35,985 bases of DNA. Origin: Pseudomonadota bacterium (lineage in GTDB: Bacteria; Pseudomonadota; Gammaproteobacteria; Legionellales; Legionellaceae). Each line of letters starts with the position of its first letter. The first letter of the stretch is position 1. The notes beneath the pieces were generated by a model. That model worked only from the letters and a program-made list of their open reading frames with translations. It made no database searches and was not told where the DNA came from. The stretch lies in the NCBI GenBank assembly GCA_020051095.1, contig JAGVJN010000050.1, positions 1 through 35,985 of the forward strand, written 5' to 3'. The translations under genes were made by a program, and so were the position numbers. Shown here piece after piece: positions 1 to 9,395 of the stretch.

Positions 1-2723
1 AAAAAGCCGCCAAATAAAGCAAAAGGAACACCGAGCATCACCATTAAAGTCTCCGTGATGGTACGGAAGGTAAAATAAAATAAAACAAAAATAATGACTA
101 AGGTGAGTGGTACGAAAATCTTAAGCCGCTCATAAACCCGTTGCATGAATTCGTATTGACCTGACCACGCCAATGTATAGCCTGGAGGCAATTTGACTTT
201 GGCCTTGACTGCTTGCTTTAGCTCCTCCACGTAACCACCAATGTCTCGACCACTGATGTCGATGAACACATAACCTGCTAACATGGCATTTTCATCGCGA
301 ATCATGGCAGGTCCAGAACGAAACGTTAACGTCACCAATTGCGCAATAGGCACTTCAGCACCACTCGGTGTTTTGACTAAGATACGATTGAGTTTATCCG
401 GGTCATCGCGTAATTCGCGCAAATAGCGCACATTCACCGGATAACGCTCACGCCCTTCAATTGTAGTAGTAATGTTTTCACCGCCCACAGCCGATTCAAT
501 AATGCGATTAACATCCATGATGGTTAAACCGTAACGCGCCAGCTGGTCACGATGGATTTCAAAATCAAGAAAATAACCTCCAGCCACCCGTTCGGCATAG
601 ACGTTACTTGTCCCCTTCACTTCTTTAGCCACCATTTCAATTTCTTTGCCGATGGCTTCAATTTTTTTAATGTCGGGACCAAAAATTTTAATCCCAACCG
701 CCGTTCGAATTCCTGTGGTGAGCATGTCATTGCGTGCCTTAATAGGCATAGTCCAGGCATTGCTCACGCCTGGAAATTGCAAGGCTTTATCCATCTCGGC
801 AACTAAACTTTCATAAGTCATTCCTTTACGCCAAAATTCTTTGGGCTTTAATTCCACAATCACTTCCATCATGCTAAATGGAGAAGGGTCGGTAGAGGTT
901 TCCGCTCGTCCTGTCTTTCCAAACACATGGGCTACTTCTGGAAAGGTTTTTAATTTCTTATCCATTTCTTGAAGCAAGGCGGTCGCTTGAGTTACTGAGA
1001 TACCCGGTAAAGTAACTGGCATGTATAAAATGGTGCCTTCATAAAGAGGAGGCATGAATTCAGAGCCAATGAGTTTATAAAGAGGAATGATGCTTAAAGC
1101 AACCACCACCGCAATACCTATCACCAACTTTCGATAGTGCAAGGCTAGCCTTAACACGGGTGCGTACATTTTTTGCATAAACCGCGTAATAGGATGTTTT
1201 TGTTCAGGAATGATTCGACCACGCACCAAAAGAGGCAATAGTACAGGAATTAGGGTGATGGCCAACAGGGCACTCATGAAAATCGCTAAGTTTTTAGTAT
1301 AAGCTAAAGGTGAAAACATCCGTCCCTCTTGGGCTTCTAGAGTAAAAACGGGCATGAACGAGATGGCAATCACAATAAGTGATGAGAAAATCGCAGGACC
1401 TACTTCCTTGGCTGAATCGATTAACACTTGGGTGCGATCGCCTGGACTTCCTTTTGCCTCCCAATCCGCTAAGCGTTTATGGGCATTATCGACCATGATG
1501 ATGGCAGCATCCACCATGTCGCCAACCGCCACAATAATCCCACCAATGGACATGATATTAAGCCCAATATGCAAGAAATAAATGGGAATAAAAGAAATCA
1601 AAATCGCAAGCGGCAAGGTAATAATGGGGATTAATGCGGAACGAAAATGACCTAAAAATACGATGATGAGTAACCCAACCACCACCAGTTCTTCAATCAA
1701 ATTCCAATTGGCCGTGGAGATGGCTTCTCGAATGAGATTACTGCGATCATACACAGGAACCATTTTGATTCCTTCGGGGATGGCAGTGGCCAATTCTTTT
1801 AATTTCTCTTTAATGCGACCAATCACTTGCAACACATCCTCACCAAAGCGCATGATGACAATGCCGCCCACGGTTTCTCCTTGGCCATTTAAATCAACGA
1901 CCCCTCGACGCATGTCCGAGCCAAGCTGCACGGTCGCCACATCACGCAGCAAAATTGGTGTCCCATTGGCATTAGTGCCTATGGCAATTTTTTCAATATC
2001 CTCAGTAGACTTAATGTACCCTCGCCCACGAATCATATACTCCACCCCTGAGAATTCAATCACCCGTCCACCGGTGTCGTTATTGCTCATGCGAATTTTT
2101 TCGATGATGTCAGGAACCGACAGGTTGTAGGCAAGGATTTTGACGGGGTCCAAATTGACTTGATATTGCCTGACAAACCCACCCACACTGGCGACTTCAG
2201 ACACCCCTGGAATTGCTCTTAACCAATAGCGTAAATACCAATCTTGAAACGTGCGTAATTCAGCCAGATTATGTTTCCCATTCTCATCCACCAAAGCGTA
2301 TTGATAAATCCAACCCACAGGGGTTGCATCAGGACCTAGTTGAGGAGTGACCCCTTCGGGTAATTTCCCTGCCAGTTGACTCATGTATTCCAAAACACGA
2401 GAACGCGCCCAATAAATATCGGTTCCGTCCTCAAAAATAATATAGACGTAAGAAAAACCAAAATCAGAAAATCCTCGTACCGCAACCACCTTCGGTGCGG
2501 ACAATAGGGCGGTCACAATAGGATAAGTGACCTGGTCTTCCATTAAATCAGGAGAGCGCCCCATCCAGGTGGTATACACAATCACTTGCGTGTCTGAAAT
2601 ATCAGGCAGTGCATCCATGCGGGTATTCTTCAAGGCCATATAACCCATGAAAGAAAACCCAAGCACAAAGAGCAACACAATAAAGCGATTGCGTGCACAA
2701 AATTCAATAATCCGTTCAACCAT
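1..2723 (-). CDS. czcA: HME-family RND heavy-metal efflux transporter, inner membrane (CusA/CzcA/HelA type), 3' end beyond window
   Basis: Proton-driven inner-membrane pump of a tripartite metal efflux system. My minus-strand reading starts MVERIIEFCARNRF and stays open for 907 codons to the window edge; family proteins are about 1,050 residues, so roughly 85% is present. Visible signatures are DALPDISDTQVIVYT near residue 38, the WARSRVLEYM and LGPDATPVGWIYQYAL stretches, and the TM4 region with VGDMVDAAIIMVDNA. These match CusA/SilA (Cu+/Ag+) more closely than CzcA (divalent ions). Methionines are present at the places expected of CusA-type binding Mets (PFSMMEV and RNDMLTTG); I could not place a third. 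The start is supported by an AAGGGA site just upstream. It is the last gene of the operon, 94 bp after the adaptor gene. Substrate is inferred only; Legionella homologues are called HelA. Confidence 0.93.
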   Translation of the reverse strand, partial: MVERIIEFCARNRFIVLLFVLGFSFMGYMALKNTRMDALPDISDTQVIVYTTWMGRSPDLMEDQVTYPIVTALLSAPKVVAVRGFSDFGFSYVYIIFEDGTDIYWARSRVLEYMSQLAGKLPEGVTPQLGPDATPVGWIYQYALVDENGKHNLAELRTFQDWYLRYWLRAIPGVSEVASVGGFVRQYQVNLDPVKILAYNLSVPDIIEKIRMSNNDTGGRVIEFSGVEYMIRGRGYIKSTEDIEKIAIGTNANGTPILLRDVATVQLGSDMRRGVVDLNGQGETVGGIVIMRFGEDVLQVIGRIKEKLKELATAIPEGIKMVPVYDRSNLIREAISTANWNLIEELVVVGLLIIVFLGHFRSALIPIITLPLAILISFIPIYFLHIGLNIMSIGGIIVAVGDMVDAAIIMVDNAHKRLADWEAKGSPGDRTQVLIDSAKEVGPAIFSSLIVIAISFMPVFTLEAQEGRMFSPLAYTKNLAIFMSALLAITLIPVLLPLLVRGRIIPEQKHPITRFMQKMYAPVLRLALHYRKLVIGIAVVVALSIIPLYKLIGSEFMPPLYEGTILYMPVTLPGISVTQATALLQEMDKKLKTFPEVAHVFGKTGRAETSTDPSPFSMMEVIVELKPKEFWRKGMTYESLVAEMDKALQFPGVSNAWTMPIKARNDMLTTGIRTAVGIKIFGPDIKKIEAIGKEIEMVAKEVKGTSNVYAERVAGGYFLDFEIHRDQLARYGLTIMDVNRIIESAVGGENITTTIEGRERYPVNVRYLRELRDDPDKLNRILVKTPSGAEVPIAQLVTLTFRSGPAMIRDENAMLAGYVFIDISGRDIGGYVEELKQAVKAKVKLPPGYTLAWSGQYEFMQRVYERLKIFVPLTLVIIFVLFYFTFRTITETLMVMLGVPFALFGGF

Positions 2724-2817
2724 AAAATCCCTTTATTTCATAGGAATCTCATACATCATCCCTGTTTTTGAAAGGAAGAGCCTTACGAGATAACACTCAT
2801 AAGCAATTCATCTCTTA

Positions 2818-3951
2818 TTATTTATGCTGCATGCCCCCCATGGCCGCTTTCAACTGGCTCTCCGAATCAATGAGGAAATTGGCAGAGGTAATAATCTTAT
2901 CTCCCTCCTTAACCCCTTTTACTATCTCAAGCAAATCACCGGCCCGCACTCCAAGAGTGACGTCTCGCCATTCAATTTTACCATTGCCATGATAAATAAA
3001 GACTACCGCTCGCTCACCCGTGAGCAAAACCGCATTTTTAGGTACTACAAGACGTTCACCCAAAGGAACTTTGAGTTCCAGATTAACATACATACCAGGC
3101 TTTAATTGTTCTTTTGTATTGTCTACTTCAAAACGCACCTTGGCTGTTCGCGTTTTCATATCAATGGTCGGATAAATAAAATCAAGCTTGGCTTTAAATA
3201 ACTCATTGGGCAAATAGGTGAGGGTCAGGTCGGCAGTTTGTCCAAGTTTAATATAGGGCAACTCGTATTCATAAATATCCCCTAAAACCCATAATCGTGA
3301 TAAATCAGCAATGGTGTACAGTTCATCCCCAGGCTCAATACGCATACCGATAAGCGCCATTTTTTTAAGAACCGTTCCCTGGATGGGTGAGTCAATGGTC
3401 ATGGTTCGAGTAATTTTGCCGGTGCGCTTCAATTGCTCTATTTCCTTTTCAGAAATCCCCCATAGTAGTAACCGTTGATGGGCTGCTTGAAAGGCCCCTT
3501 GGGCACCACGGGCAGCACTGGAAGTGGTATTTTTACTTAAGATTTCTTGAGCGTTCAAGGCAAGGAGATATTCTTGTTGGGTGGCGACCAATTCCGGACT
3601 ATACACCGTAAAAAGAGCTTGTCCTTTTTTGACTTTTTCGCCAGTGAAATTGATGAATAATTGCTCTATCCAACCGTCAAAGCGTACATGAATATGGGCA
3701 ATGCGCCGCTCATCGGCCTCAACACGACCTACCGTTCGGATTGTTTTTTCAATCAGTTGGCGGCGTACCAGCTCTGAGGTGATGCCAATGGCTTGTAAGC
3801 GGACTGGATCAATCACAATCTCATTTTTTTGTGTGGATTGTTTCGTGTCCATCTTGTTATGTGTATCCGTTGCATTTTGTGCCTGGGTTAACTGCAACAA
3901 AGCCAGTAAACTCAAAACGAACACACCCCTTCTCATCACCTTCTGATTCAT
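2818..3951 (-). CDS. czcB: Periplasmic adaptor (membrane fusion) subunit of metal RND efflux pump, CusB/CzcB/HelB type
   Basis: 377-residue membrane fusion protein bridging the RND pump and the outer-membrane channel. It has an N-terminal hydrophobic signal/anchor (VFVLSLLALLQLTQAQ, about 10-25). A first beta/lipoyl segment with FDGWIEQLF and GEKVKKGQALFTVYSPELV (about 88-120) is followed by an alpha-hairpin starting ATQQEYLLALN, a second lipoyl half (SPIQGTVLKKMALIGMRIEPGDELY) and a C-terminal membrane-proximal domain. YSPELVATQQEY is typical of CusB-type adaptors. The N-terminal tail before the core carries only one Met, so the Met-rich metal site of E. coli CusB is not evident. Its start overlaps the stop of the upstream channel gene by 4 nt (ATGA), indicating translational coupling. 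Confidence 0.92.
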   Translation of the reverse strand: MNQKVMRRGVFVLSLLALLQLTQAQNATDTHNKMDTKQSTQKNEIVIDPVRLQAIGITSELVRRQLIEKTIRTVGRVEADERRIAHIHVRFDGWIEQLFINFTGEKVKKGQALFTVYSPELVATQQEYLLALNAQEILSKNTTSSAARGAQGAFQAAHQRLLLWGISEKEIEQLKRTGKITRTMTIDSPIQGTVLKKMALIGMRIEPGDELYTIADLSRLWVLGDIYEYELPYIKLGQTADLTLTYLPNELFKAKLDFIYPTIDMKTRTAKVRFEVDNTKEQLKPGMYVNLELKVPLGERLVVPKNAVLLTGERAVVFIYHGNGKIEWRDVTLGVRAGDLLEIVKGVKEGDKIITSANFLIDSESQLKAAMGGMQHK

Positions 3952-5204
3952 AAGTACGTCCCTGTGCTTTCTTCAATTTGTGCAATGGCTTTTTCATGTT
4001 CAGCAAGCTCACCGTGCCATTCCAATTCGTTTTCTTGTAGGGTCAATAAATTATTCAGCATCGTTAAAAAATCGACTTTGCCAACCCCATAATTGGCTTG
4101 TGAAGAGGTAAAAGTCAGAGTCGCTTGCGGAATGATGGTATGTTGAATTAGATGAATGAGCTTTGCCGAGCGCTCTGCCAACAAATAGGCATTTTTCACT
4201 TGAAAAGAAAGTGTGCGATAAGTCGTCTGCAAGTCTTCCATATCTGCGTTGTAACGGGCAAGTGATTCCCGTACGGCATTATTTTGTTTTTGCATGAAAT
4301 AAAGGGGAACGGTTGCTTTTAACAACACTTGATAGCCTTTGGTATGCATTCCCGTATCATGAAGCCGTCCCCCCTCGATTTCAACATCCGGGAAATAATC
4401 CATTTTACTTAACTTGATGGCTTGTCGTCCTTTTTGCACGTTATGCTGCTGCATGATTAATTGAGGCGCCCGCTGTTTAACGAGCGAATAAAAATACTCC
4501 AAATTATGGCCCATTGGTGTGATAGGGAGTGTTGTTGGAGTACTGACTACCCTTTCTAAGGAACGATTCAAAAGACGGTTGATATCGGCTTGCAGGGATT
4601 GGCGTTGTTGCTTTAAGATGACTAAACGCATCTCTAGACGAGAAATCTCGGTTTGGGCGCGATAAATGTCTTGTTGGGGCGTTTTCCCTACACTGTACGT
4701 CGCTTCGGCACTTTGTTCCATTTCATGGAGAAGCTCTTGATTTCTTTGCACAATCTCGATGGATTTATTGACAAAGTAAAGGTCATAATAGAGCCGTTTT
4801 AGTTCCGCAATCACGGCAAAACAGGTGGCTTGATACTCCGCTTGCGTGCGTTTGGCCTCAAGGGTGGCTATTCTTCCGCGAACAATGAGTTTGCCAGGAA
4901 AAGGAATTTCTTGGCTCCCACCCAACATTTGTTCACGTCTTGGGTCTACATCCATGGGGATGTTCTCGGACATATTGATATACCCCGCGTTCAATTTCGG
5001 ATCAGGAAGCGCTTTCGCTTGCGGAATCACGTGAATTGCAGCAAGCAGACGGTCGCGTACCGCCCGAATTTGGGGATTGTTTTGCTTGGCTTCCTGAATT
5101 AACTGCAACAAACCGGGTGTGGGCTTGGCATAAGTCAATGGCCCACTAAAACAGGCGCTTAAAACAACAGCCCACGTAATTTTTTTAATACTAAAACGCT
5201 TCAT
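3948..5204 (-). CDS. czcC: Outer-membrane efflux channel of metal RND system, TolC-superfamily (CusC/CzcC/HelC type)
   Basis: 418-residue TolC-like outer-membrane factor that gives the pump its exit duct. Two repeated long helical coiled-coil segments are visible (about 90-200 and 280-400), with the family-typical ALPDPKLNAGY and GSQEIPFPGKL motifs near residues 62-105. The N-terminus is basic and hydrophobic, with LSAC at residues 15-18: either a lipobox as in CusC-like lipoproteins, or part of a signal peptide cleaved later near TYA. It overlaps the P-type ATPase gene upstream by 14 nt and the adaptor gene downstream by 4 nt, so all are read from one transcript. Confidence 0.92.
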   Translation of the reverse strand: MKRFSIKKITWAVVLSACFSGPLTYAKPTPGLLQLIQEAKQNNPQIRAVRDRLLAAIHVIPQAKALPDPKLNAGYINMSENIPMDVDPRREQMLGGSQEIPFPGKLIVRGRIATLEAKRTQAEYQATCFAVIAELKRLYYDLYFVNKSIEIVQRNQELLHEMEQSAEATYSVGKTPQQDIYRAQTEISRLEMRLVILKQQRQSLQADINRLLNRSLERVVSTPTTLPITPMGHNLEYFYSLVKQRAPQLIMQQHNVQKGRQAIKLSKMDYFPDVEIEGGRLHDTGMHTKGYQVLLKATVPLYFMQKQNNAVRESLARYNADMEDLQTTYRTLSFQVKNAYLLAERSAKLIHLIQHTIIPQATLTFTSSQANYGVGKVDFLTMLNNLLTLQENELEWHGELAEHEKAIAQIEESTGTYL

Positions 5205-7881
5205 TAGGTGCCTTCCTTAACCATTTCCGGCCTTCTATAACCAGCAAAGGCAGCATGCCTAACAGTATCCAAGAAAGACACTGGTTGAATGACACCGGCT
5301 CAATGCCAAATAATTCACGCAATAAGGGAATGTGATGAATCAAGACTTGCAATGAAAAACTGATGCTCACAATAAAAAAAAGTCGCAAATTAGAGAAAAA
5401 ACCCACTTGCCAGATGGTCTTGGTGTCACTGCGAGCACCAAAAGCCCGCAAAAGCTCTGCCGTTACTAACACAGAAAATGCGGCATCTTGAGCCTGGATT
5501 AAATCCCCATCCATTAAATATTCATAAGCAAACACACCCAGAGTGACCAAAGCCGTTAAGCAGACAATAAAGGTCACTCGTTTGAAAAATACCCTATCCA
5601 TCATAGTTTTTTGCGTAGCTCGGGGTGGGCGATTCAAAATCCCTGGCTCGGACATATCGGTAGCTAAGGCAATAGCCGGCAAGCCATCCGTGATTAGGTT
5701 AATCCATAACAATTGGATGGGCAATAAAGGCAGAGGCCAACCGATTAAAAGGGCCACAAACACAACCAGCAATTCCCCACTGTTGCCTGCTAACAAATAA
5801 GCGAGCGTTTTAGCAATGTTGTCATAAATCGTGCGTCCCTCTTCAATACCGGCCACAATCGAGGTGAAGTTATTATCCATAACAATGATATCAGAAGCTT
5901 CCTTGGTCACTGCCGTTCCTGTTTTACCCATGGCGATGCCCACAGAAGCTTCTTTTAAGGCAGGCGCATCATTGACCCCATCGCCCGTCATCGCCACCAC
6001 CTTGTTTTGTTTTTTCCAGGCGCGTACGATTTTTAATTTATGCTCTGCTGTCACGCGGGCATAGACTGCAATGTCTTTAACACAGTGGCTAAATTCTTCC
6101 TCGGACAGGTTTTCAAGCTCATTACCCGTGAGCAATCGTTCTCCTGTCCCCAAAATACCGAGTTCTTGGGCAATGGCTCTTGCTGTATCAGGATGGTCAC
6201 CTGTTATCATGACCGGTTTGATACCCGCCTTTTTACAGCGGCTGACGGATTCCTTGCTACTGGCATGCGGTGGGTCCTGAAGACCAATGAGACCTAGGAA
6301 AATTAAGTGACTTTCAATTTCATTGTCTTCTTTTTCTAACTCGGCACAGTCTAATGGCCTCTGGGCAAAAGCTAACAGACGCAATGCTTCACTGGCCATC
6401 AACTCACACGATTGTTGCATGCGCGCTTTGTCATTTGGCGTTAATTTTTTAACCCCAGTTTGGGTCAAAATATGAGTGCATCGCTCCAAAATAATTTCCG
6501 GTGCGCCTTTAATAAAAGCGATGAACTCCTTTTCCTCTTGGCATATCACCGTCATACGTTTGCGTTCGGAGCTAAAGGGCAACTCCTTAATGCGAGGTAA
6601 AAAGGTTTGCAGCTCACCTCGCCGAACCCCTCCTTTGGCGGAAGCGACCAAAAGTGCCACCTCAGTGGGATCCCCTACTGCGGTCATTTGCCCATTTTGG
6701 CTACTCAAATCAGCGTTGTTACAGGCCACCATAGCGCGTAGTGCGGCCTGTAACAACGTGTCTTCAGACCCATTAATCTCTTGACCTTGCAGTGAAAATC
6801 CTCCTGTGAGGTTATAACCCTCTCCGTGAATGCTATAAACATCACCGGCTGTTACAAGCTTACGTGCCGTCATTTCACCCACCGTCAACGTTCCTGTTTT
6901 ATCGGTGCAAATCACTTGTAAACTGCCTAAGGTTTCAACTGCCGATAATCGCCTCACCAGCACGGAACGTCTTACCATGCGCTGCACACCAAGCGCTAGA
7001 GCCACCGTGACAACAGCAGGCAAGCCTTCAGGAATTGCCGCAACCGCAAGACTCACGGAGCTCATGAATAATTTAAAAATAGGAATGTTGCGAAGTAAAC
7101 CTAAGCCAAAAATGGCAATGACAATGAAAAAGCAAAGCCATAATAAACGAGAACCCACTTGATTGAGTTTTTTCTGTAAAGGTGTTTCATCACGAGAGGC
7201 TTCACTAAGCATTTTGGCGATATGACCCATTTCGGTTTGCATCCCAGTCGCGACAACCAGTGCACGTCCCGTACCATCAGCAATCGAGGTTCCCATAAAC
7301 ACCATGTTTTTACGGTCGGCTAATGGGGTTTCTGGAATGCAAAGGTCCAGGTTTTTACCTACTGGCATGGATTCACCCGTGAGCGGTGCTTCATTGACCT
7401 TGAGTGCTGACAACTCAAAAAGACGGGCATCGGCGGCGATTAAATCACCACTTTCAAAAAGGATAACATCTCCTGGGACGATATCCGGGGCAGCAATCAT
7501 TTTGGCATGGCCATCGCGCAAAACAGTCGCTTTTGGTGCGGCCATTTCCTGGAGCGCTGCCATAGCGCGATCGGCTCGGTATTCTAGAGTGAAACCAATA
7601 ATGGCATTTAAAATAACAATGGCCAAAATAGCAATGGCATCGGCTTTTTCAGCAAGTAAAAAAGAAACAATGACCGCACCCAAAAGCACCCAGGTGACCA
7701 CACTACTGAATTGCTGAAAGAAAATAATGAGTGCTGATGTTTTTTTCTTTTGACTCAGCAGATTTGGCCCCACTTCTTCTAATCGTTGAGCGGCATCTGC
7801 TTCACTTAAACCTAAAGATAGCTCTATTTTAAACTGGGATGCGATATCCTGAAGCGTTTTTTCATGCCATTGTTCTGCCAT
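5191..7881 (-). CDS. Calcium-transporting (type IIA) P-type ATPase
   Basis: 896-residue cation-pumping ATPase. Visible in order: N-terminal cation-ATPase domain; actuator motif LTGES at 167-171; M4 motif AAIPEGLPA; phosphorylation site DKTGTLT with Asp327; nucleotide-binding domain with KGAPE; hinge MTGDGVNDAPAL; and C-terminal helices. Residues that bind Ca2+ in SERCA are recognisable: Glu in PEGLP (M4), Asn and Glu in GNSGE (M5), and Asn and Asp in NLITDGLPA (M6). Cys-Pro-Cys motifs of heavy-metal P1B pumps are absent. Ca2+ or Mn2+ is therefore the family prediction, despite the heavy-metal operon. An AAGGA ribosome site precedes the start. It is the first gene of the efflux operon. Confidence 0.92.
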   Translation of the reverse strand: MAEQWHEKTLQDIASQFKIELSLGLSEADAAQRLEEVGPNLLSQKKKTSALIIFFQQFSSVVTWVLLGAVIVSFLLAEKADAIAILAIVILNAIIGFTLEYRADRAMAALQEMAAPKATVLRDGHAKMIAAPDIVPGDVILFESGDLIAADARLFELSALKVNEAPLTGESMPVGKNLDLCIPETPLADRKNMVFMGTSIADGTGRALVVATGMQTEMGHIAKMLSEASRDETPLQKKLNQVGSRLLWLCFFIVIAIFGLGLLRNIPIFKLFMSSVSLAVAAIPEGLPAVVTVALALGVQRMVRRSVLVRRLSAVETLGSLQVICTDKTGTLTVGEMTARKLVTAGDVYSIHGEGYNLTGGFSLQGQEINGSEDTLLQAALRAMVACNNADLSSQNGQMTAVGDPTEVALLVASAKGGVRRGELQTFLPRIKELPFSSERKRMTVICQEEKEFIAFIKGAPEIILERCTHILTQTGVKKLTPNDKARMQQSCELMASEALRLLAFAQRPLDCAELEKEDNEIESHLIFLGLIGLQDPPHASSKESVSRCKKAGIKPVMITGDHPDTARAIAQELGILGTGERLLTGNELENLSEEEFSHCVKDIAVYARVTAEHKLKIVRAWKKQNKVVAMTGDGVNDAPALKEASVGIAMGKTGTAVTKEASDIIVMDNNFTSIVAGIEEGRTIYDNIAKTLAYLLAGNSGELLVVFVALLIGWPLPLLPIQLLWINLITDGLPAIALATDMSEPGILNRPPRATQKTMMDRVFFKRVTFIVCLTALVTLGVFAYEYLMDGDLIQAQDAAFSVLVTAELLRAFGARSDTKTIWQVGFFSNLRLFFIVSISFSLQVLIHHIPLLRELFGIEPVSFNQCLSWILLGMLPLLVIEGRKWLRKAPNEAF

Positions 7882-8009
7882 TGTAATTCATCCTTTGAAT
7901 CGGCTCAGCCAGTATTTTCAAATGACCTTAATTCTTCCTAAAGTAACCTCATATTAATTACAGCATCACTGATGGCTTTCCGTTGTATTACAATCCAAAG
8001 ATTATAGGG

Positions 8010-8156
8010 TTAGCGGCCACCACCGCCACCATGCCCAACATGGCCTTGAGCCACATGACTATCTAAACTCTCTGTGTTTTTAGTAGAGGTACTATTATTC
8101 TTGCAAGCAGCAAGTGCTAAACAACAAGCTAAAATTATCCAATGGCATTGCTTCAT
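8010..8156 (-). CDS. Tiny Gly/His-tailed lipoprotein
   Basis: 48-residue reading frame that I translated directly. It has a short basic start (MKQCHW), a hydrophobic stretch and a clean lipobox LAAC at residues 15-18, so Cys18 would be lipidated. The mature part is about 30 residues: a Ser/Thr/Asn-rich linker and a tail with HVAQGHVGHGGGGGR, i.e. three histidines followed by a glycine run. It lies 128 bp upstream of the P-type ATPase on the same strand. The tail could bind metal at the cell envelope, but that is inference from composition and neighbourhood. I recognise no family. No strong ribosome site is seen. Confidence 0.6.
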   Translation of the reverse strand: MKQCHWIILACCLALAACKNNSTSTKNTESLDSHVAQGHVGHGGGGGR

Positions 8157-8265
8157 GATGGTCTTTATCCATGATTTTAAAAGGAAATATGACTACAATA
8201 TAGACGGTTTCACACAATAAATCAAAGCAGATAGGGGCTGTTGATAGCCTATGAATCAAACCATG

Positions 8266-8325
8266 ATATCATTGTACTTACTGATTTGAATCAACAACAA
8301 ACAAAATCATTAGATACAATGATAT
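8266..8325. promoter_or_regulatory. 11-bp perfect inverted repeat upstream of the HVHP protein gene
   Basis: ATATCATTGTA at 8266-8276 is the exact reverse complement of TACAATGATAT at 8315-8325, separated by 38 nt. It lies in the divergent intergenic space between the lipoprotein gene and the plus-strand gene starting at 8362. It could be a paired operator (for example for a metal-responsive repressor) or a long-loop hairpin. No regulator gene for it is visible nearby. Confidence 0.4.
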
Positions 8326-8361
8326 TAATACATCCTTGATTGTTTTGGAGACCCAAGTTTT

Positions 8362-9222
8362 ATGAAAAAATTGACCATCACCTTAATGAGCTTATCATCA
8401 ATCAATTTATATCATCCTATTGCTTTTGCTGAGAATTCCCACCATCACACAATGACCCATGTCACGTTACAGTCTTCAAAATCAGAGAATCGTCCTACCA
8501 TGCAATTATCAATTCAAGAAGTCATTGATAAAGAAAACAAAAAATTAGTATTGATTAAACTAAGCGATACTAAAAGCAACAAACCAATCACCTTAGACAA
8601 TCTCATTGAGGCGCATACTCAGAAAATTCACTTGCTGATTATCGATAACCATCTCGTTGACTACAGCCATGTTCATCCAATAGAGACAAATATACCCGGT
8701 GTTTATCAATTTGAATGGCAGCCTACTCTGAAAAATGCCTCTTATCGAGCATGGGCTGATCTAATACCTGCGAATACCAAAAATCAAGAATACGTTGTTG
8801 CTGATTTCCCCTCTCCAAAAACCATAAAGAGAATTGAAGATCGAATGGTGAGACAACCATTATTTGAAAGTACCGTTGATGGTTACAAATTCAAATTATC
8901 TTTTGATAAAACACCATTACACATAGGTCAACCCATCATGGGCAAAATTGATATTGTCGATGCTAATGGAAAGCCTGTTCATACCCTAGAGCCGATTATG
9001 GGTGCTTATGCACACATCGTTGGTTTTAATGAAGACTTTAAAACAGTAACCCATGTCCATCCAATGGGTAAAGAACCAACAAATGGCTCTGAAAGAGGAG
9101 GACCTGAATTGCAATTTCATATTGAGTCCAATCAAGTCGGATTTATTAAACTATTCGCCCAAGTACAAATCAATGGAAAAACACTATATGCTCCATTTGA
9201 GATATTAGTAAAAAATAAATAG
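8362..9222 (+). CDS. Secreted histidine-motif protein, probably metal-associated (two HVHP motifs)
   Basis: 286 residues with a Sec signal peptide ending near AFA (residue 23), followed by a His-rich mature start (NSHHH). Two similar halves can be seen: DYSHVHP at about 100-106 and THVHPMG at about 230-236, each followed by a beta-rich stretch ending in a polar-uncharged 'input/limit' type strand pattern (VYQFEWQP and FIKLFAQVQI). The doubled HVHP suggests an internal duplication and a histidine metal site in the periplasm or outer surface. Proteins of this kind are found beside copper/metal efflux genes, which fits the adjoining operon; exact function is unknown. GGAG precedes the start. The gene is divergent from the ATPase operon, so control may be shared. 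Confidence 0.7.
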   Translation: MKKLTITLMSLSSINLYHPIAFAENSHHHTMTHVTLQSSKSENRPTMQLSIQEVIDKENKKLVLIKLSDTKSNKPITLDNLIEAHTQKIHLLIIDNHLVDYSHVHPIETNIPGVYQFEWQPTLKNASYRAWADLIPANTKNQEYVVADFPSPKTIKRIEDRMVRQPLFESTVDGYKFKLSFDKTPLHIGQPIMGKIDIVDANGKPVHTLEPIMGAYAHIVGFNEDFKTVTHVHPMGKEPTNGSERGGPELQFHIESNQVGFIKLFAQVQINGKTLYAPFEILVKNK

Positions 9223-9395
9223 CACTATTTCAGTTCGTCGGGTGCTTACTGAGGAACTGTTATTCGTGTTTTCGCACCAACAAGAGACTTTACCAGACCA
9301 AACATTTCACGCTAAGTCCAAAAAATCCATCATACTGCGCTTCAAGCTTTCAAATAACTCAAACCAAAAAGTGAGCGATGCCAAAGGATTATTGA

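Noticed and set aside
552..2130. Plus-strand open frames over the RND transporter gene
   Set aside because: They are antisense to a strongly conserved minus-strand RND reading frame and match no protein pattern.
9231..9259. CAGTTC...GAACTG short hairpin after the HVHP gene
   Set aside because: A 6-bp stem with a 17-nt loop and no T-run is too weak to call a terminator.
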